64,000 nucleotides of DNA from Rhodococcus sp. BP22 (GTDB lineage: Bacteria > Actinomycetota > Actinomycetes > Mycobacteriales > Mycobacteriaceae). The notes beneath the pieces are model-generated. The model saw only the letters and a program-made list of their open reading frames with translations, did not search any database and was not told the origin of the DNA. The DNA lies in assembly GCF_014281965.1 (NCBI RefSeq), contig NZ_JACFTB010000004.1, positions 411,725-475,724 on the forward strand, read 5' to 3'. Made by a program: the position numbers and the translations under genes. Below, one piece after another: positions 15,825 through 24,775 of this stretch; the stretch's first letter is position 1; every line of letters begins with the position of its first letter.

Positions 15825-16925
15825 ATGATGTCTCACATGGCGCACGAAGAGGCTCGGACACTGCGAATCGGGTCGATGCTCGGCGACGGGATCGGCCACG
15901 AGATCGTGCCTGCCGCGATGCGCGTCGTCGACGCCGCAGTGGGCGCGGAGACGTCGCTGCGGGTCGAGTGGGTCGAACTACCTCTCGGACGTGAGGCGAT
16001 CGACTCGCACGGAACACCGATACCGGACTCGACACTCGAAGAGTTGGCGTCACTGGACTCGTGGATTCTCGGGCCGCACGACAGTGCGTCCTACCCGGAG
16101 CCCTTTCGTTCGCGGCTCACGCCCGGTGGTGTGGTGCGCAAAAAGTTCGATCTGTTCGCCAATATCCGTCCTGCGCGTGCGTACCCGGACGTTCGGGCGC
16201 TGTCACCGGAGATGGACCTCGTCGTTGTCCGCGAAAACACCGAAGGCTTCTACGCCGACCGAAACATGTTCCTCGGTAGCGGGGAGTTCATGCCGACACC
16301 CGACGTTGCACTCGCCGTCGGAGTCTTCACCCGTACCGCCTGCGAACGGATTGCGCGCGAGGCTTTCGCGTTGGCGCGCACGCGCCGCAAGCACGTCACC
16401 ATCGTGCACAAGACGAATGTTCTGTCGATGACGACGGGTCTGTTTCGCGATGCCTGCCGAACCGTCGCCGAGGACTTTCCGGATGTCACCGTAGACGAGG
16501 AACACATCGACGCCCTGGCCGCTCACCTCGTCAGGCGGGGTGGCGATTTCGACGTGATCGTCGCCGAGAACATGTTCGGTGACATTCTTTCCGATCTTGC
16601 CGGAGAGCTGTCCGGGTCCCTGGGAATGGCGCCGTCACTCAATTCCTCGGAGTCCAAAGCAATGGCCCAAGCCGCCCACGGCTCGGCTCCGGACATCGCA
16701 GGCAAAAACGTTGCGAATCCGACCGCGTTGTTTCTCTCGTCCGCGATGCTGCTCGATTGGCTCGGCGATCACAGCGGCGACAATCGGCTTCGTCATGCCG
16801 CCAAGCGCATCCGACATGCGGTAGAGGGCACCCTCGGCTCCGGCGTAGCTACGGCAGATCTCGGCGGCAGGGCATCGACGAGCGAGTTCACCGAGACTGT
16901 AGTCGCCAGAACCTTGCGTGTCTGA
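15825..16925 (+). CDS. isocitrate/isopropylmalate-type dehydrogenase
   Basis: A beta-decarboxylating dehydrogenase of 366 residues with the family landmarks: GDGIGHEIVPAAMRV, KKFDLFANIRPARAYP, VVRENTEGFY, HKTNVLSMT, FDVIVAENMFGDILSDLAGELSGSLGMAPSLN and AAHGSAPDIAGKNVANPTA. It looks more like NAD-linked isocitrate or tartrate-type members than LeuB, and no leu genes are near, so the substrate is left open. The ATG at 15825 is the first of three in-frame ATGs; MAHEEARTLRIG at 15837 is an equally good start. Confidence 0.85.
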   Translation: MMSHMAHEEARTLRIGSMLGDGIGHEIVPAAMRVVDAAVGAETSLRVEWVELPLGREAIDSHGTPIPDSTLEELASLDSWILGPHDSASYPEPFRSRLTPGGVVRKKFDLFANIRPARAYPDVRALSPEMDLVVVRENTEGFYADRNMFLGSGEFMPTPDVALAVGVFTRTACERIAREAFALARTRRKHVTIVHKTNVLSMTTGLFRDACRTVAEDFPDVTVDEEHIDALAAHLVRRGGDFDVIVAENMFGDILSDLAGELSGSLGMAPSLNSSESKAMAQAAHGSAPDIAGKNVANPTALFLSSAMLLDWLGDHSGDNRLRHAAKRIRHAVEGTLGSGVATADLGGRASTSEFTETVVARTLRV

Positions 16926-17089
16926 GCGACGCACAAGAGAATATGGCCGACGGAAACGACGCCGTACGCTCGAACCCCGCGTTACTGTTCGATTACCTGC
17001 GCTACACAGGTGACAGCTGTCGTCTAAGTTCGTATCTCTGGCAACATCGCACGCCGCGATGTCCTGTTTCGATTTCTGGAGGCATTCTC

Positions 17090-18004
17090 TTGTTTGCACG
17101 CTCGTATTCGAGGCCCGCGCGAATCATTCTGGCGCTCAGCGGCGCCGGGGCTCTTCTGCTGACGGCATGCGCTCAGAACACCGAGGACGGAGGCGCTCCG
17201 GCCGCCGACGAGAAGACAGCGGTGGAGATCAGCGAGGTGGCCGAAGTTGCCGCAACGCTCCCGCAGAAGAACCAGGACTCCGGCACGTTGGTCGTCGGCG
17301 TCAACGTTCCTTACTCGCCCAACGAGTTCAAGGACGCCTCCGGCAAAATCATCGGATTCGATGTCGACCTGATGGATGCCGTCGCAGGTGTTCTGGGAGT
17401 AACCGCCCAGTACGAGGAGGCCGACTTCGATCGGATCATTCCGTCGGTGCAGGCCGGAACCTACGACTTGGGTATGTCGTCGTTCACCGACACGAAGGAA
17501 CGTGAAAACTCGGTCGACTTCACGACGTACTTCAACGCCGGCACTCAGTGGGCGCAGCAAGCGGGTGGCAAGGTCGACCCCACCGACGCATGCGGTCTCA
17601 AGGTGGCAGTCCAGACGACGACGATTCAAGACCAAGAAGAAGTTCCCGGCAAGAGCGCAGCGTGCGTCGCAGCGGGGAAGCCCGCCATCGACATTCTGAA
17701 GTTCGACAGCCAGGACGACGCGGCCAATGCTCTCGTTCTCGGACGGGTCGACGCCATGTCCGCGGACTCGCCGGTGACTGCCTACGCAATCAAGCAGACC
17801 GGTGACAAGCTCGAAGCTGCGGGTGAGGTCTTCGACTCCGCTCCGTACGGCTACCCGGTTGCCAAGGGATCGCCGCTGGCCGCGTCGTTGCAGCAGGCTG
17901 TGCAATACCTGATCGACAACGGTCAGTACCAGACCATTGCCGAGAACTGGGGCGTCGAAGCCGGCGTGATCAAGGAAGCAAAGATCAACGGCGCAGTCAG
18001 CTGA
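17090..18004 (+). CDS. polar amino acid ABC transporter substrate-binding lipoprotein
   Basis: An extracytoplasmic SBP_bac_3 protein of about 304 residues. It has a signal peptide with lipobox LTAC, then the typical GTLVVGVNVPYSPNEF, GKIIGFDVDLMDAVAG, DRIIPSVQAGTYDLGMSSFTDTKERE and a C-terminal lobe ending LIDNGQYQTIAENWGV. The start TTG at 17090 is chosen because TGGAGG lies seven bases before it; the ORF is open further upstream but without a signal peptide arrangement. It is first in a three-gene operon (binding protein, permease, ATPase). A 10-bp palindrome GACAGCTGTC at 17012-17021 lies in its upstream region. Glutamate, glutamine or a basic residue are possible ligands. Confidence 0.9.
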   Translation: MFARSYSRPARIILALSGAGALLLTACAQNTEDGGAPAADEKTAVEISEVAEVAATLPQKNQDSGTLVVGVNVPYSPNEFKDASGKIIGFDVDLMDAVAGVLGVTAQYEEADFDRIIPSVQAGTYDLGMSSFTDTKERENSVDFTTYFNAGTQWAQQAGGKVDPTDACGLKVAVQTTTIQDQEEVPGKSAACVAAGKPAIDILKFDSQDDAANALVLGRVDAMSADSPVTAYAIKQTGDKLEAAGEVFDSAPYGYPVAKGSPLAASLQQAVQYLIDNGQYQTIAENWGVEAGVIKEAKINGAVS

Positions 18005-18044
18005 TGTCGATATCGATCCAGATTCGTGGGGGAGGGGGCGCCGA

Positions 18045-19013
18045 GTGTCCACCTCTGCGGTGAATCCCTCCGAACACAGCGAGGGAGCCGATCAGGTACC
18101 CATCAAGGCCATTCCGTTGCGGCATCCGGGTAGGTGGGTAGCTGCACTGGTCGTGATTGTCTTGTTTGCACTGTTCGCTTACGGAGCAGCGACAAATCCA
18201 GCTTTTGCTTGGGACACGTACGGCCGCTACCTGTTCGACTCGAGGATCGGCACAGGTGTCGGTTTGACGGTGCAACTCACCGTGTACTCGATGATCATCG
18301 CTGTCGTGCTGGGCGTCGTGGTGGCCGTGATGCGGTTGTCGCCGAACCCGGTTCTTCGAAGCGCCGCGTGGGTCTATCTGTGGGTCTTTCGTGGAACTCC
18401 GATCTACGTCCAGCTCGTGTTCTGGGGCCTCCTTCCATCGATCTACAAGGAGGTGGCGCTGGGAATACCGTTCAGCGTGCAGTTCGCCACGTTCAACCTG
18501 CAGACGCTGAGTAACGCATTTGTGTTCGCAGTCATCGGCTTGGCCTTGAACGAGGCCGCCTACATGGCCGAGATCGTCCGCGCGGGTGTCAACTCCGTTG
18601 GTGAAGGACAGGTTGAGGCATCGACGGCGCTCGGGATGTCCTGGTCGCAGACGATGCGCCGAACTGTGCTGCCGCAGGCGATGCGTGTGATCATTCCGCC
18701 GACCGGCAACGAATTGATCAGCTTGCTCAAGACCACCTCGCTCGTCGTAGCCGTCCCGTTCAGCGGTGACCTCTACGGCCGCGCACGGGATATCTCTGGC
18801 GCGAACTTCGAGCCGGTTCCGTTACTCCTGGTGGCATCGACCTGGTATCTCGTCATCACGAGTGTGCTGATGGTTGGTCAGTATTTTCTCGAGCGTCACT
18901 ATTCGAAGGGCGTGTCGCGAACCTTGACGAATCGTCAACTGCAGGCTCTCGCCGATGCCCAGGGCGGCAAGCCACTGATGGCGCCGCGTTCCTCCGAGGG
19001 TGGTGCGATGTGA
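18045..19013 (+). CDS. polar amino acid ABC transporter permease
   Basis: A His/Glu/Gln/Arg-type membrane permease of 322 residues, with about five to six helices. The conserved loop [31 protein letters not shown] contacts the ATPase. It is the only permease in the operon, so the transporter is probably a homodimer. The cytosolic N terminus of about 35 residues is longer than usual. A GTG start at 18045 follows GGAGGGGGCGCC. The end overlaps the ATPase start. Confidence 0.92.
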   Translation: MSTSAVNPSEHSEGADQVPIKAIPLRHPGRWVAALVVIVLFALFAYGAATNPAFAWDTYGRYLFDSRIGTGVGLTVQLTVYSMIIAVVLGVVVAVMRLSPNPVLRSAAWVYLWVFRGTPIYVQLVFWGLLPSIYKEVALGIPFSVQFATFNLQTLSNAFVFAVIGLALNEAAYMAEIVRAGVNSVGEGQVEASTALGMSWSQTMRRTVLPQAMRVIIPPTGNELISLLKTTSLVVAVPFSGDLYGRARDISGANFEPVPLLLVASTWYLVITSVLMVGQYFLERHYSKGVSRTLTNRQLQALADAQGGKPLMAPRSSEGGAM

Positions 19014-19771
19014 GTCCCATGGTCAAGGCCGACCAGGTGTGCAAGAGCTTCGGTGCGCTACGGGTTCTCAACGGGATCTCGCTCGAAATCGACAAGGGCC
19101 AGGTCCTGTGCATGGTGGGGCCTTCGGGTTCAGGAAAGTCGACATTTCTGCGGTGCATCAATCACCTCGAGCAGGTCAATGCAGGGCGTCTCTACGTGGA
19201 CGACGAACTGGTCGGGTACGAGGAGAAGAACGGCAAGCTCTACGAACTCCATCCGAAGAAGGCTGCCAAACAGCGCAGCGACATCGGAATGGTCTTCCAG
19301 CATTTCAATTTGTTTCCGCACCGAACTGCGCTCGAAAACATCATCGAAGCTCCGACTCAGGTCAAAAAGATCAAGAAGAAGGACGCGACCGCACGAGCTA
19401 TGGAGCTCTTGGACCGGGTCGGACTCAGTGAGAAGTCGGGCGCGTATCCGGCTCAGCTCTCCGGTGGCCAACAGCAGCGCGTTGCCATTGCGCGGGCCCT
19501 CGCCATGGATCCGAAGCTGATGCTGTTCGACGAGCCGACCTCAGCGCTCGATCCCGAACTGGTCGGCGAGGTCCTCGGTGTCATGAAGCAACTCGCCAAG
19601 GACGGTATGACGATGATCGTCGTCACCCACGAGATGGGTTTCGCACGGGAAGTCGCAGACCAGCTCGTCTTCATGGACGCCGGAGTGGTCGTGGAAACCG
19701 GGGAACCGCGGGCGCTGCTCGCGAACCCGCAACACGATCGCACCAAGCTGTTTCTGTCCAAGCTGCTCTAG
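19010..19771 (+). CDS. polar amino acid ABC transporter ATPase
   Basis: A GlnQ-type ATPase of 253 residues: Walker [10 protein letters not shown], signature [15 protein letters not shown], Walker [15 protein letters not shown], switch His in [12 protein letters not shown]. An insertion after strand 3 ([26 protein letters not shown]) is longer than in GlnQ and is common in actinobacterial members. The GTG at 19010 overlaps the permease stop by four bases. It converges with the methyltransferase gene, overlapping by four bases. Confidence 0.93.
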   Translation: MSPMVKADQVCKSFGALRVLNGISLEIDKGQVLCMVGPSGSGKSTFLRCINHLEQVNAGRLYVDDELVGYEEKNGKLYELHPKKAAKQRSDIGMVFQHFNLFPHRTALENIIEAPTQVKKIKKKDATARAMELLDRVGLSEKSGAYPAQLSGGQQQRVAIARALAMDPKLMLFDEPTSALDPELVGEVLGVMKQLAKDGMTMIVVTHEMGFAREVADQLVFMDAGVVVETGEPRALLANPQHDRTKLFLSKLL

Positions 19772-20625
19772 TCGGGCTTCCTGCAGCTGAAGATAGCGGT
19801 GCCCGGAAAAAGTTGCCCACGGAGCGGACTCCACTGTCCCCACTCCTGATCGAGCCATTCGGGCCAGTCGGGTTCGATGATGTCGCGCACCTCGAGGCCT
19901 GCTGCAACGATCTCGCGGACCCGATCGCCGATCGTGCGGTGGTGCTCGACGTACGTCGGTGTGCCCTCGCTGTCGAATTCGACATACGGCGTTCGGTCGA
20001 AGTACGGAATGGATGCGGTCAACCCGGCTTCCCCCGGGTCATCCGGAAAGATCCATCGCATCGGGTGGTTGACGGCGAACACCCAGATTCCACCCGGTGC
20101 GAGGATTCTCGCGACCTCGGCCATCACGTTCGCCGAGTCGGCGACGAACGGTACCGCCCCGAATGCAGAGCAGGCGATGTCGAAACTTTCGTCCGCGAAG
20201 GGTAAGGACTCTGCGCTCGCCTGAATCAACGGCACAGTTGTGCCCCCGGCGGCCATCGCGTCGAGTCCCCGAGTAAGCATTCCCGCGGAGATGTCGAGGC
20301 CGACGGCATGCGCGCCGTGAGCGGCCAGCCATCGGGCGCACGGCGCTGATCCGCAGCCCACCTCGAGGATGCGCTTGCCTGATATCTCACCGAGGAGGTG
20401 GGCGTCACCCTCGTGTAGTCCCTCCGGGCACCAGACGAATTCGCCCTGCTCGGATCCGACACCGAGAAACTCGCCGTGTGTGCGGTGATACTCGTCCGCA
20501 TCCGAATCCCACCACGAGCGGCTTGCTCGATCACTGGCCTGGGAGCTGAGCCTTCCGCGACCAGGGTGAATCGGTAACTGTGGTTCCGCCGGTGGGGTGT
20601 TTGGAGGGAGCAAACTATCGGTCAT
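19768..20625 (-). CDS. class I SAM-dependent methyltransferase
   Basis: A 285-residue methyltransferase with motif [16 protein letters not shown], the acidic loop [15 protein letters not shown] and the later strand [16 protein letters not shown]. The N-terminal [18 protein letters not shown] segment is typical of a group of uncharacterised actinobacterial methyltransferases. The ATG at 20625 is chosen over 20745 because the upstream residues are low complexity and overlap the rpsA promoter region. The substrate is unknown. It is divergent from rpsA. Confidence 0.85.
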   Translation of the reverse strand: MTDSLLPPNTPPAEPQLPIHPGRGRLSSQASDRASRSWWDSDADEYHRTHGEFLGVGSEQGEFVWCPEGLHEGDAHLLGEISGKRILEVGCGSAPCARWLAAHGAHAVGLDISAGMLTRGLDAMAAGGTTVPLIQASAESLPFADESFDIACSAFGAVPFVADSANVMAEVARILAPGGIWVFAVNHPMRWIFPDDPGEAGLTASIPYFDRTPYVEFDSEGTPTYVEHHRTIGDRVREIVAAGLEVRDIIEPDWPEWLDQEWGQWSPLRGQLFPGTAIFSCRKPD

Positions 20626-20906
20626 CGACGACACGTTAGTCGGGTTTGCCGCAGTGTGATCATCTCGCGTACCCTGTTGGACGCGAGTGTGTACATGCTG
20701 CGGGCCAGCGCTGTTCGAGTGTCCGATTCTCGGACTCGAGAACAATGCCGGGTGCAGCGGTTCTGCAGAACCTCTCCGGGAACATTCTTGTCCGCCGTTT
20801 GTTCCACTGACTGGATCTACAGTTCAGCACTTGTTCCAACACTCGTTTCACAGTCCGACCGAACATCCATCAACCGATACCCAACCCGTCCGGAGCAACT
20901 CAACAC
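20626..20906 (+). promoter_or_regulatory. rpsA 5' region with two hairpins
   Basis: This 281-bp region is non-coding. It contains stem CTCGCGT/ACGCGAG (20664-20687) and stem GTCCGA/TCGGAC with a 3-nt loop (20721-20735). S1 is known in other bacteria to repress its own mRNA through leader structure; that this occurs here is inference. No convincing -10/-35 pair is assigned. Confidence 0.3.
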
Positions 20907-22385
20907 ATGCCCTCAACTACTACCTCACCGCAGGTGGCCGTAAACGATATCGGCTCCGCAGAGGATTTTCTCGCGGCGATCGACGCCACGATCAAGTACT
21001 TCAACGATGGTGACATTGTCGAAGGCACCATCGTCAAGGTCGATCGTGACGAGGTCCTGCTCGACATCGGTTACAAAACCGAAGGTGTCATTCCTTCCCG
21101 CGAGCTCTCCATCAAGCACGACGTCGACCCCAACGAGGTCGTCTCCGTGGGAGATGCGATCGAAGCACTCGTTCTCACCAAGGAGGACAAGGAAGGCCGT
21201 TTGATCCTGTCCAAGAAGCGAGCTCAGTACGAGCGCGCTTGGGGCACGATCGAAGAGCTCAAGGAGAAGGACGAGGCCGTCAAGGGCACCGTCATCGAGG
21301 TCGTCAAGGGTGGACTCATCCTCGACATCGGTCTCCGTGGCTTCCTTCCCGCCTCGCTCGTCGAGATGCGCCGAGTCCGCGACCTCCAGCCGTACGTCGG
21401 CAAGGAGATCGAGGCCAAGATCATCGAGCTCGACAAGAACCGCAACAACGTGGTCCTGTCGCGCCGCGCATGGCTCGAGCAGACTCAGTCCGAGGTTCGC
21501 AGCGAGTTCCTGCACCAGCTCCAGAAGGGGCAGGTCCGCAAGGGCGTCGTCTCCTCGATCGTCAACTTCGGTGCATTCGTGGACCTGGGCGGCGTCGACG
21601 GACTCGTGCACGTGTCCGAGCTTTCCTGGAAGCACATCGATCACCCGTCCGAGGTTGTCGAGGTCGGCACCGAGGTCACCGTCGAGGTTCTCGACGTCGA
21701 CCTGGACCGCGAGCGCGTTTCTCTCTCGCTCAAGGCGACTCAGGAAGATCCGTGGCGCCAGTTCGCTCGCACACACGCGATCGGTCAGATCGTTCCCGGT
21801 AAGGTCACCAAGCTCGTTCCGTTCGGTGCGTTCGTTCGCGTCGAAGAGGGCATCGAGGGCCTCGTGCACATCTCCGAGTTGGCCGAGCGCCACGTGGAGG
21901 TTCCGGACCAGGTCGTGGGTGTCGGCGACGACGCACTCGTCAAGGTCATCGACATCGATCTCGAGCGTCGTCGTATCTCGTTGAGCCTCAAGCAGGCCAA
22001 CGAGGACTACGCAGAAGAGTTCGATCCGTCCAAGTACGGTATGGCCGACTCGTACGACGAGGGTGGCAACTACATCTTCCCCGAAGGCTTCGACTCCGAG
22101 ACCAACGAATGGCTCGAAGGTTACGAGAAGCAGCGTGAAGAGTGGGAAGGCCGCTACGCCGAGGCTGAGCGTCGTCACAAGATGCACACCGCTCAGATGG
22201 AGAAGACAGCCAAGGACGAAGCTGCCGAGGCTGCCAACACCAACTACTCCTCGGAGTCGGGCCAGGCCCCTGCCGAAGCAGAAGGCGATGCTCCCGCAGC
22301 ATCGGCTCCGGCTTCGACCGGTGGATCGCTTGCCAGCGACGCACAGCTTGCTGCGCTGCGCGAGAAGCTGTCGGGCAACGCCTGA
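20907..22385 (+). CDS. rpsA: 30S ribosomal protein S1
   Basis: An RNA-binding ribosomal protein of 492 residues, with four S1 motifs (starting near residues 35, 122, 205 and 292; e.g. GDIVEGTIVKVDRDEVLLDIGYKTEGVIP, and KVTKLVPFGAFVRVEEGIEGLVHISELA). This is the four-repeat form usual in Actinobacteria. An acidic, Ala/Glu/Pro-rich tail (residues about 390-480) ends in the actinobacterial-type LAALREKLSGNA. It helps ribosomes bind structured mRNAs. A clear intrinsic terminator follows, so it is monocistronic. Confidence 0.97.
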   Translation: MPSTTTSPQVAVNDIGSAEDFLAAIDATIKYFNDGDIVEGTIVKVDRDEVLLDIGYKTEGVIPSRELSIKHDVDPNEVVSVGDAIEALVLTKEDKEGRLILSKKRAQYERAWGTIEELKEKDEAVKGTVIEVVKGGLILDIGLRGFLPASLVEMRRVRDLQPYVGKEIEAKIIELDKNRNNVVLSRRAWLEQTQSEVRSEFLHQLQKGQVRKGVVSSIVNFGAFVDLGGVDGLVHVSELSWKHIDHPSEVVEVGTEVTVEVLDVDLDRERVSLSLKATQEDPWRQFARTHAIGQIVPGKVTKLVPFGAFVRVEEGIEGLVHISELAERHVEVPDQVVGVGDDALVKVIDIDLERRRISLSLKQANEDYAEEFDPSKYGMADSYDEGGNYIFPEGFDSETNEWLEGYEKQREEWEGRYAEAERRHKMHTAQMEKTAKDEAAEAANTNYSSESGQAPAEAEGDAPAASAPASTGGSLASDAQLAALREKLSGNA

Positions 22386-22419
22386 TAGAAGTAGTCCACC
22401 CGTAAGGGTGTGAGAGTGA

Positions 22420-22450
22420 TGCCCCGGTTCTGTACTTCAGAGCCGGGGCA
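22420..22450 (+). terminator. rpsA terminator
   Basis: Stem TGCCCCGGTTCT / AGAGCCGGGGCA (one G-T pair), loop of 7, followed by TTTCTTCG. Confidence 0.88.
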
Positions 22451-22921
22451 TTTCTTCGTCGATGGTGCGGGTTGATGTACAGATGCCCTGGTGAGTTACA
22501 TCAGGCCCCGGTATGTGAACGCAAAAATAGACCCGATCCATGCGGATTCGGGCCCATTTTCAAATTCGATGGGGTTTGGCTCAGCCTGCGACGGCGGGAC
22601 TCCACTGACCGACGGTGGACGTCCGTTTGCGCATGGTGGCGAAGCTGTGTCGAGCCGGGCTCAGCAACGTGGTGAACCAGTTTCGCCGATGGTCGGCCAA
22701 CGCCAGGGCAATCTCGGGGATAAGCACGCAGTGAACACCTAATTCCATGCCGAGACGGTGCCGACCCTGGTGGATCTGATTGCTTCGCATCGAAGGGTCC
22801 TTTTCGCTAGCAGTGGGTCGGCAGATATTTATCTCGCACGTCGAAGATAACGGACATGCCGGTAAAGCTGGTGCATTTGGGGCTGGTGTGCTTCGGCGTG
22901 TTCGATGACAGACTGGACACC
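22451..22921. other. 471-bp gap between rpsA and coaE, no supported gene
   Basis: I see no convincing coding sequence. There is an imperfect hairpin near 22530-22556 (CCCGATCC / GGATTCGGG) followed by CCATTTTC, which may be a second terminator. Two overlapping ORFs on opposite strands (22491-22742 + and 22581-22790 -) have weak composition. The minus one contains a phrase IHQGRHRLGMELGVH faintly like ParB-type domains and could be a remnant. Confidence 0.4.
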
Positions 22922-24139
22922 ATGTTGAGACTCGGCCTCACCGGAGGCATCGGAGCAGGGAAGTCCACAGTGTCGAAGATTCTCGCCGGACTCGGTGGTG
23001 TTTTGGTGGACGCCGACGTGATCGCGAGAGAAGTAGTCGAGCCAGGGACTGATGGCTTGGCGCAACTCGTCGACACATTCGGAGAGGACATTCTCGGGCC
23101 GGACGGCGCACTCGACCGTGCTGCACTCGCGGCCAAGGCATTTCGCGACGAAGAATCGCGTGGGAAACTGAATGCGATCGTCCACCCTCTGGTGGGGCAG
23201 CGAACCTCGGAACTCGTCGAGGGCGCACCCGAAGACGCAGTGATCATTCAAGACATTCCGCTGTTGGTCGAAGGCAAGATGGGTGCACTGTTCCATCTCG
23301 TGGCCGTGGTCTACGTGGACTCGGAAGAGCGCGTGAAACGTTTGGTCGGGCAGCGGAAGATGATCGAGCAGGACGTCCGTGCACGGATCGCGGCCCAGGC
23401 GACCGATGACGCGCGACGTGCCGCGGCCGACGTCTGGATAGACAACAGTGGTGCGCCCGGTGACATCGAAGATGTGGCGCGCAGCCTGTGGTTCGACCGG
23501 CTCGTACCGTTCGAACGCAACATCCGCGAGGGCACCGTTGTCACTGCCCGACCCACCCTTGTGGAGTCGGATCCAACATGGGCGGACCAGGCAGGTAGGT
23601 TGGCGGCCCGTATTGCGGTCGCCTGCGGAAGTTCAGCCGTTCGAATCGATCACATCGGATCGAGTGCTGTTGCCGATATGGAAGCGGTCGACACCATCGA
23701 CATCCAGATCACGGTCACCGGCCTGGGCGTCGCCGACTCGTTGGCAGAACCATTGGGACGGATCGGCTTTCCTCGCGTCCAGCACATCGAATCGGACGAT
23801 CCCAAGCCCGCGTACGGCATCGGGGGAGAAGCAGATCCTGCGGTGTGGGGCATGCGATTTCATGGAGCTGCCGATCCGGGCCGAACGGCCAACATCTACG
23901 TCAGGGTCGACGGCTGGCCGGCTCAGCAGTTCGCGCTCGTATTTCGTGATTGGCTCCGCGCTGATCCTGCTGCCGCTGCCGAATACCTCGATATCAAGAG
24001 AAGAGCAGCCGCGGTGGCCGAGGGGATTGCCGACGATCAGGAAGCTGTCACCGCGTACACGGATGCGAAGGCGCCATGGTTCGATCGAGCCTACGTTCGT
24101 GCGTGGGAATGGGCCGAAAAGACCGGTTGGCAGGCCTAA
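22922..24139 (+). CDS. coaE: dephospho-CoA kinase fused to GrpB-family domain
   Basis: The last enzyme of coenzyme A synthesis (ATP + dephospho-CoA to CoA), 405 residues. The N-terminal half has P-loop GLTGGIGAGKST, DADVIAREVVEPG, and the lid region VGQRKMIEQDVRARIAAQ. The C-terminal half (from about residue 205) is a GrpB/UPF0157 domain of the nucleotidyltransferase fold (DHIGSSAVADMEAVDTIDIQI, with the family GSS...VxxID pattern). The same fusion is known in mycobacterial CoaE. The ATG at 22922 begins MLRLGLTGG; the ORF extends 22 codons upstream but without family similarity. It overlaps the end of the convergent DUF402 gene by four bases. Confidence 0.93.
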   Translation: MLRLGLTGGIGAGKSTVSKILAGLGGVLVDADVIAREVVEPGTDGLAQLVDTFGEDILGPDGALDRAALAAKAFRDEESRGKLNAIVHPLVGQRTSELVEGAPEDAVIIQDIPLLVEGKMGALFHLVAVVYVDSEERVKRLVGQRKMIEQDVRARIAAQATDDARRAAADVWIDNSGAPGDIEDVARSLWFDRLVPFERNIREGTVVTARPTLVESDPTWADQAGRLAARIAVACGSSAVRIDHIGSSAVADMEAVDTIDIQITVTGLGVADSLAEPLGRIGFPRVQHIESDDPKPAYGIGGEADPAVWGMRFHGAADPGRTANIYVRVDGWPAQQFALVFRDWLRADPAAAAEYLDIKRRAAAVAEGIADDQEAVTAYTDAKAPWFDRAYVRAWEWAEKTGWQA

Positions 24140-24684
24140 CGGGCAGCTTGCGGGCGCCACGTGGTCGGCATCCCGATCGATGCCAACCACGCGTCCAGGT
24201 CGTAGTCGAACCGAGCAAGTCCATCGATGGCGGTCACGGCACGGTGCATCGCAAGCTCGGCCGTTTCCGCGTCGAGGTGATGCTCCACGCGTGCCTGCAA
24301 GAGTTCGTCCGCATCGAGGAGGTCGAATCCGCGCCCGGTTCTCACCGTGATGTCGAGGTAATGGTCGGTCGACGTCCAGACGTGCGGCGCAGCTACGAAT
24401 TCACCGATGTCGACATAGTAATTTTGATCACGTCGGTGTCCCGGTAGGTAGTGGAATATCGACGCACGTATTCCGAGGCTCGGGAGCAGCCAGGACTGCA
24501 GATAGTCGAACTGGGGATGGTCGGACGGCCTGGCCATGTACAGACCCCAGGGCTCGACCCGGTACTCGTCAACGGGGCGAACGACGCCCTTGGGGTCGGT
24601 GTTCGTCGACGCGTCGAGGTCGAAGTATTCGACTTTGGGGGCGTGCACGTGCACTCGAGTAGCCTCTGCGGCGTGTCCGTCCAT
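24136..24684 (-). CDS. DUF402 domain protein
   Basis: A 182-residue protein (start MDGHAAEATRVHVHAPKVEYFD). DUF402 features are visible: a small beta-barrel with Trp/Tyr-rich strands and DHYLDITVRTGRGFDLLDADEL. Proteins with this fold include nucleoside phosphatases and RNase E/G-inhibitor-like factors, but the function here is unknown. The gene order coaE - DUF402 (opposite strand) - uvrB is the same as in mycobacteria. The ORF is open to 24777, which would overlap the uvrB start; the internal ATG is preferred. Confidence 0.8.
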   Translation of the reverse strand: MDGHAAEATRVHVHAPKVEYFDLDASTNTDPKGVVRPVDEYRVEPWGLYMARPSDHPQFDYLQSWLLPSLGIRASIFHYLPGHRRDQNYYVDIGEFVAAPHVWTSTDHYLDITVRTGRGFDLLDADELLQARVEHHLDAETAELAMHRAVTAIDGLARFDYDLDAWLASIGMPTTWRPQAAR

Positions 24685-24775
24685 GACTGACCAAGTTACC
24701 TGTTCGGTTCCGATCTGCACGGTCGAACGCAGCATCGCCTCGAACGTGTCAGTAGTCGCGTCTAACCTGTAAAGC

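Noticed and set aside
20925..22187. 420-residue ORF opposite rpsA
   Set aside because: It mirrors the codon bias of rpsA on the opposite strand; Asp/Leu/Val-rich composition and no recognisable domain.
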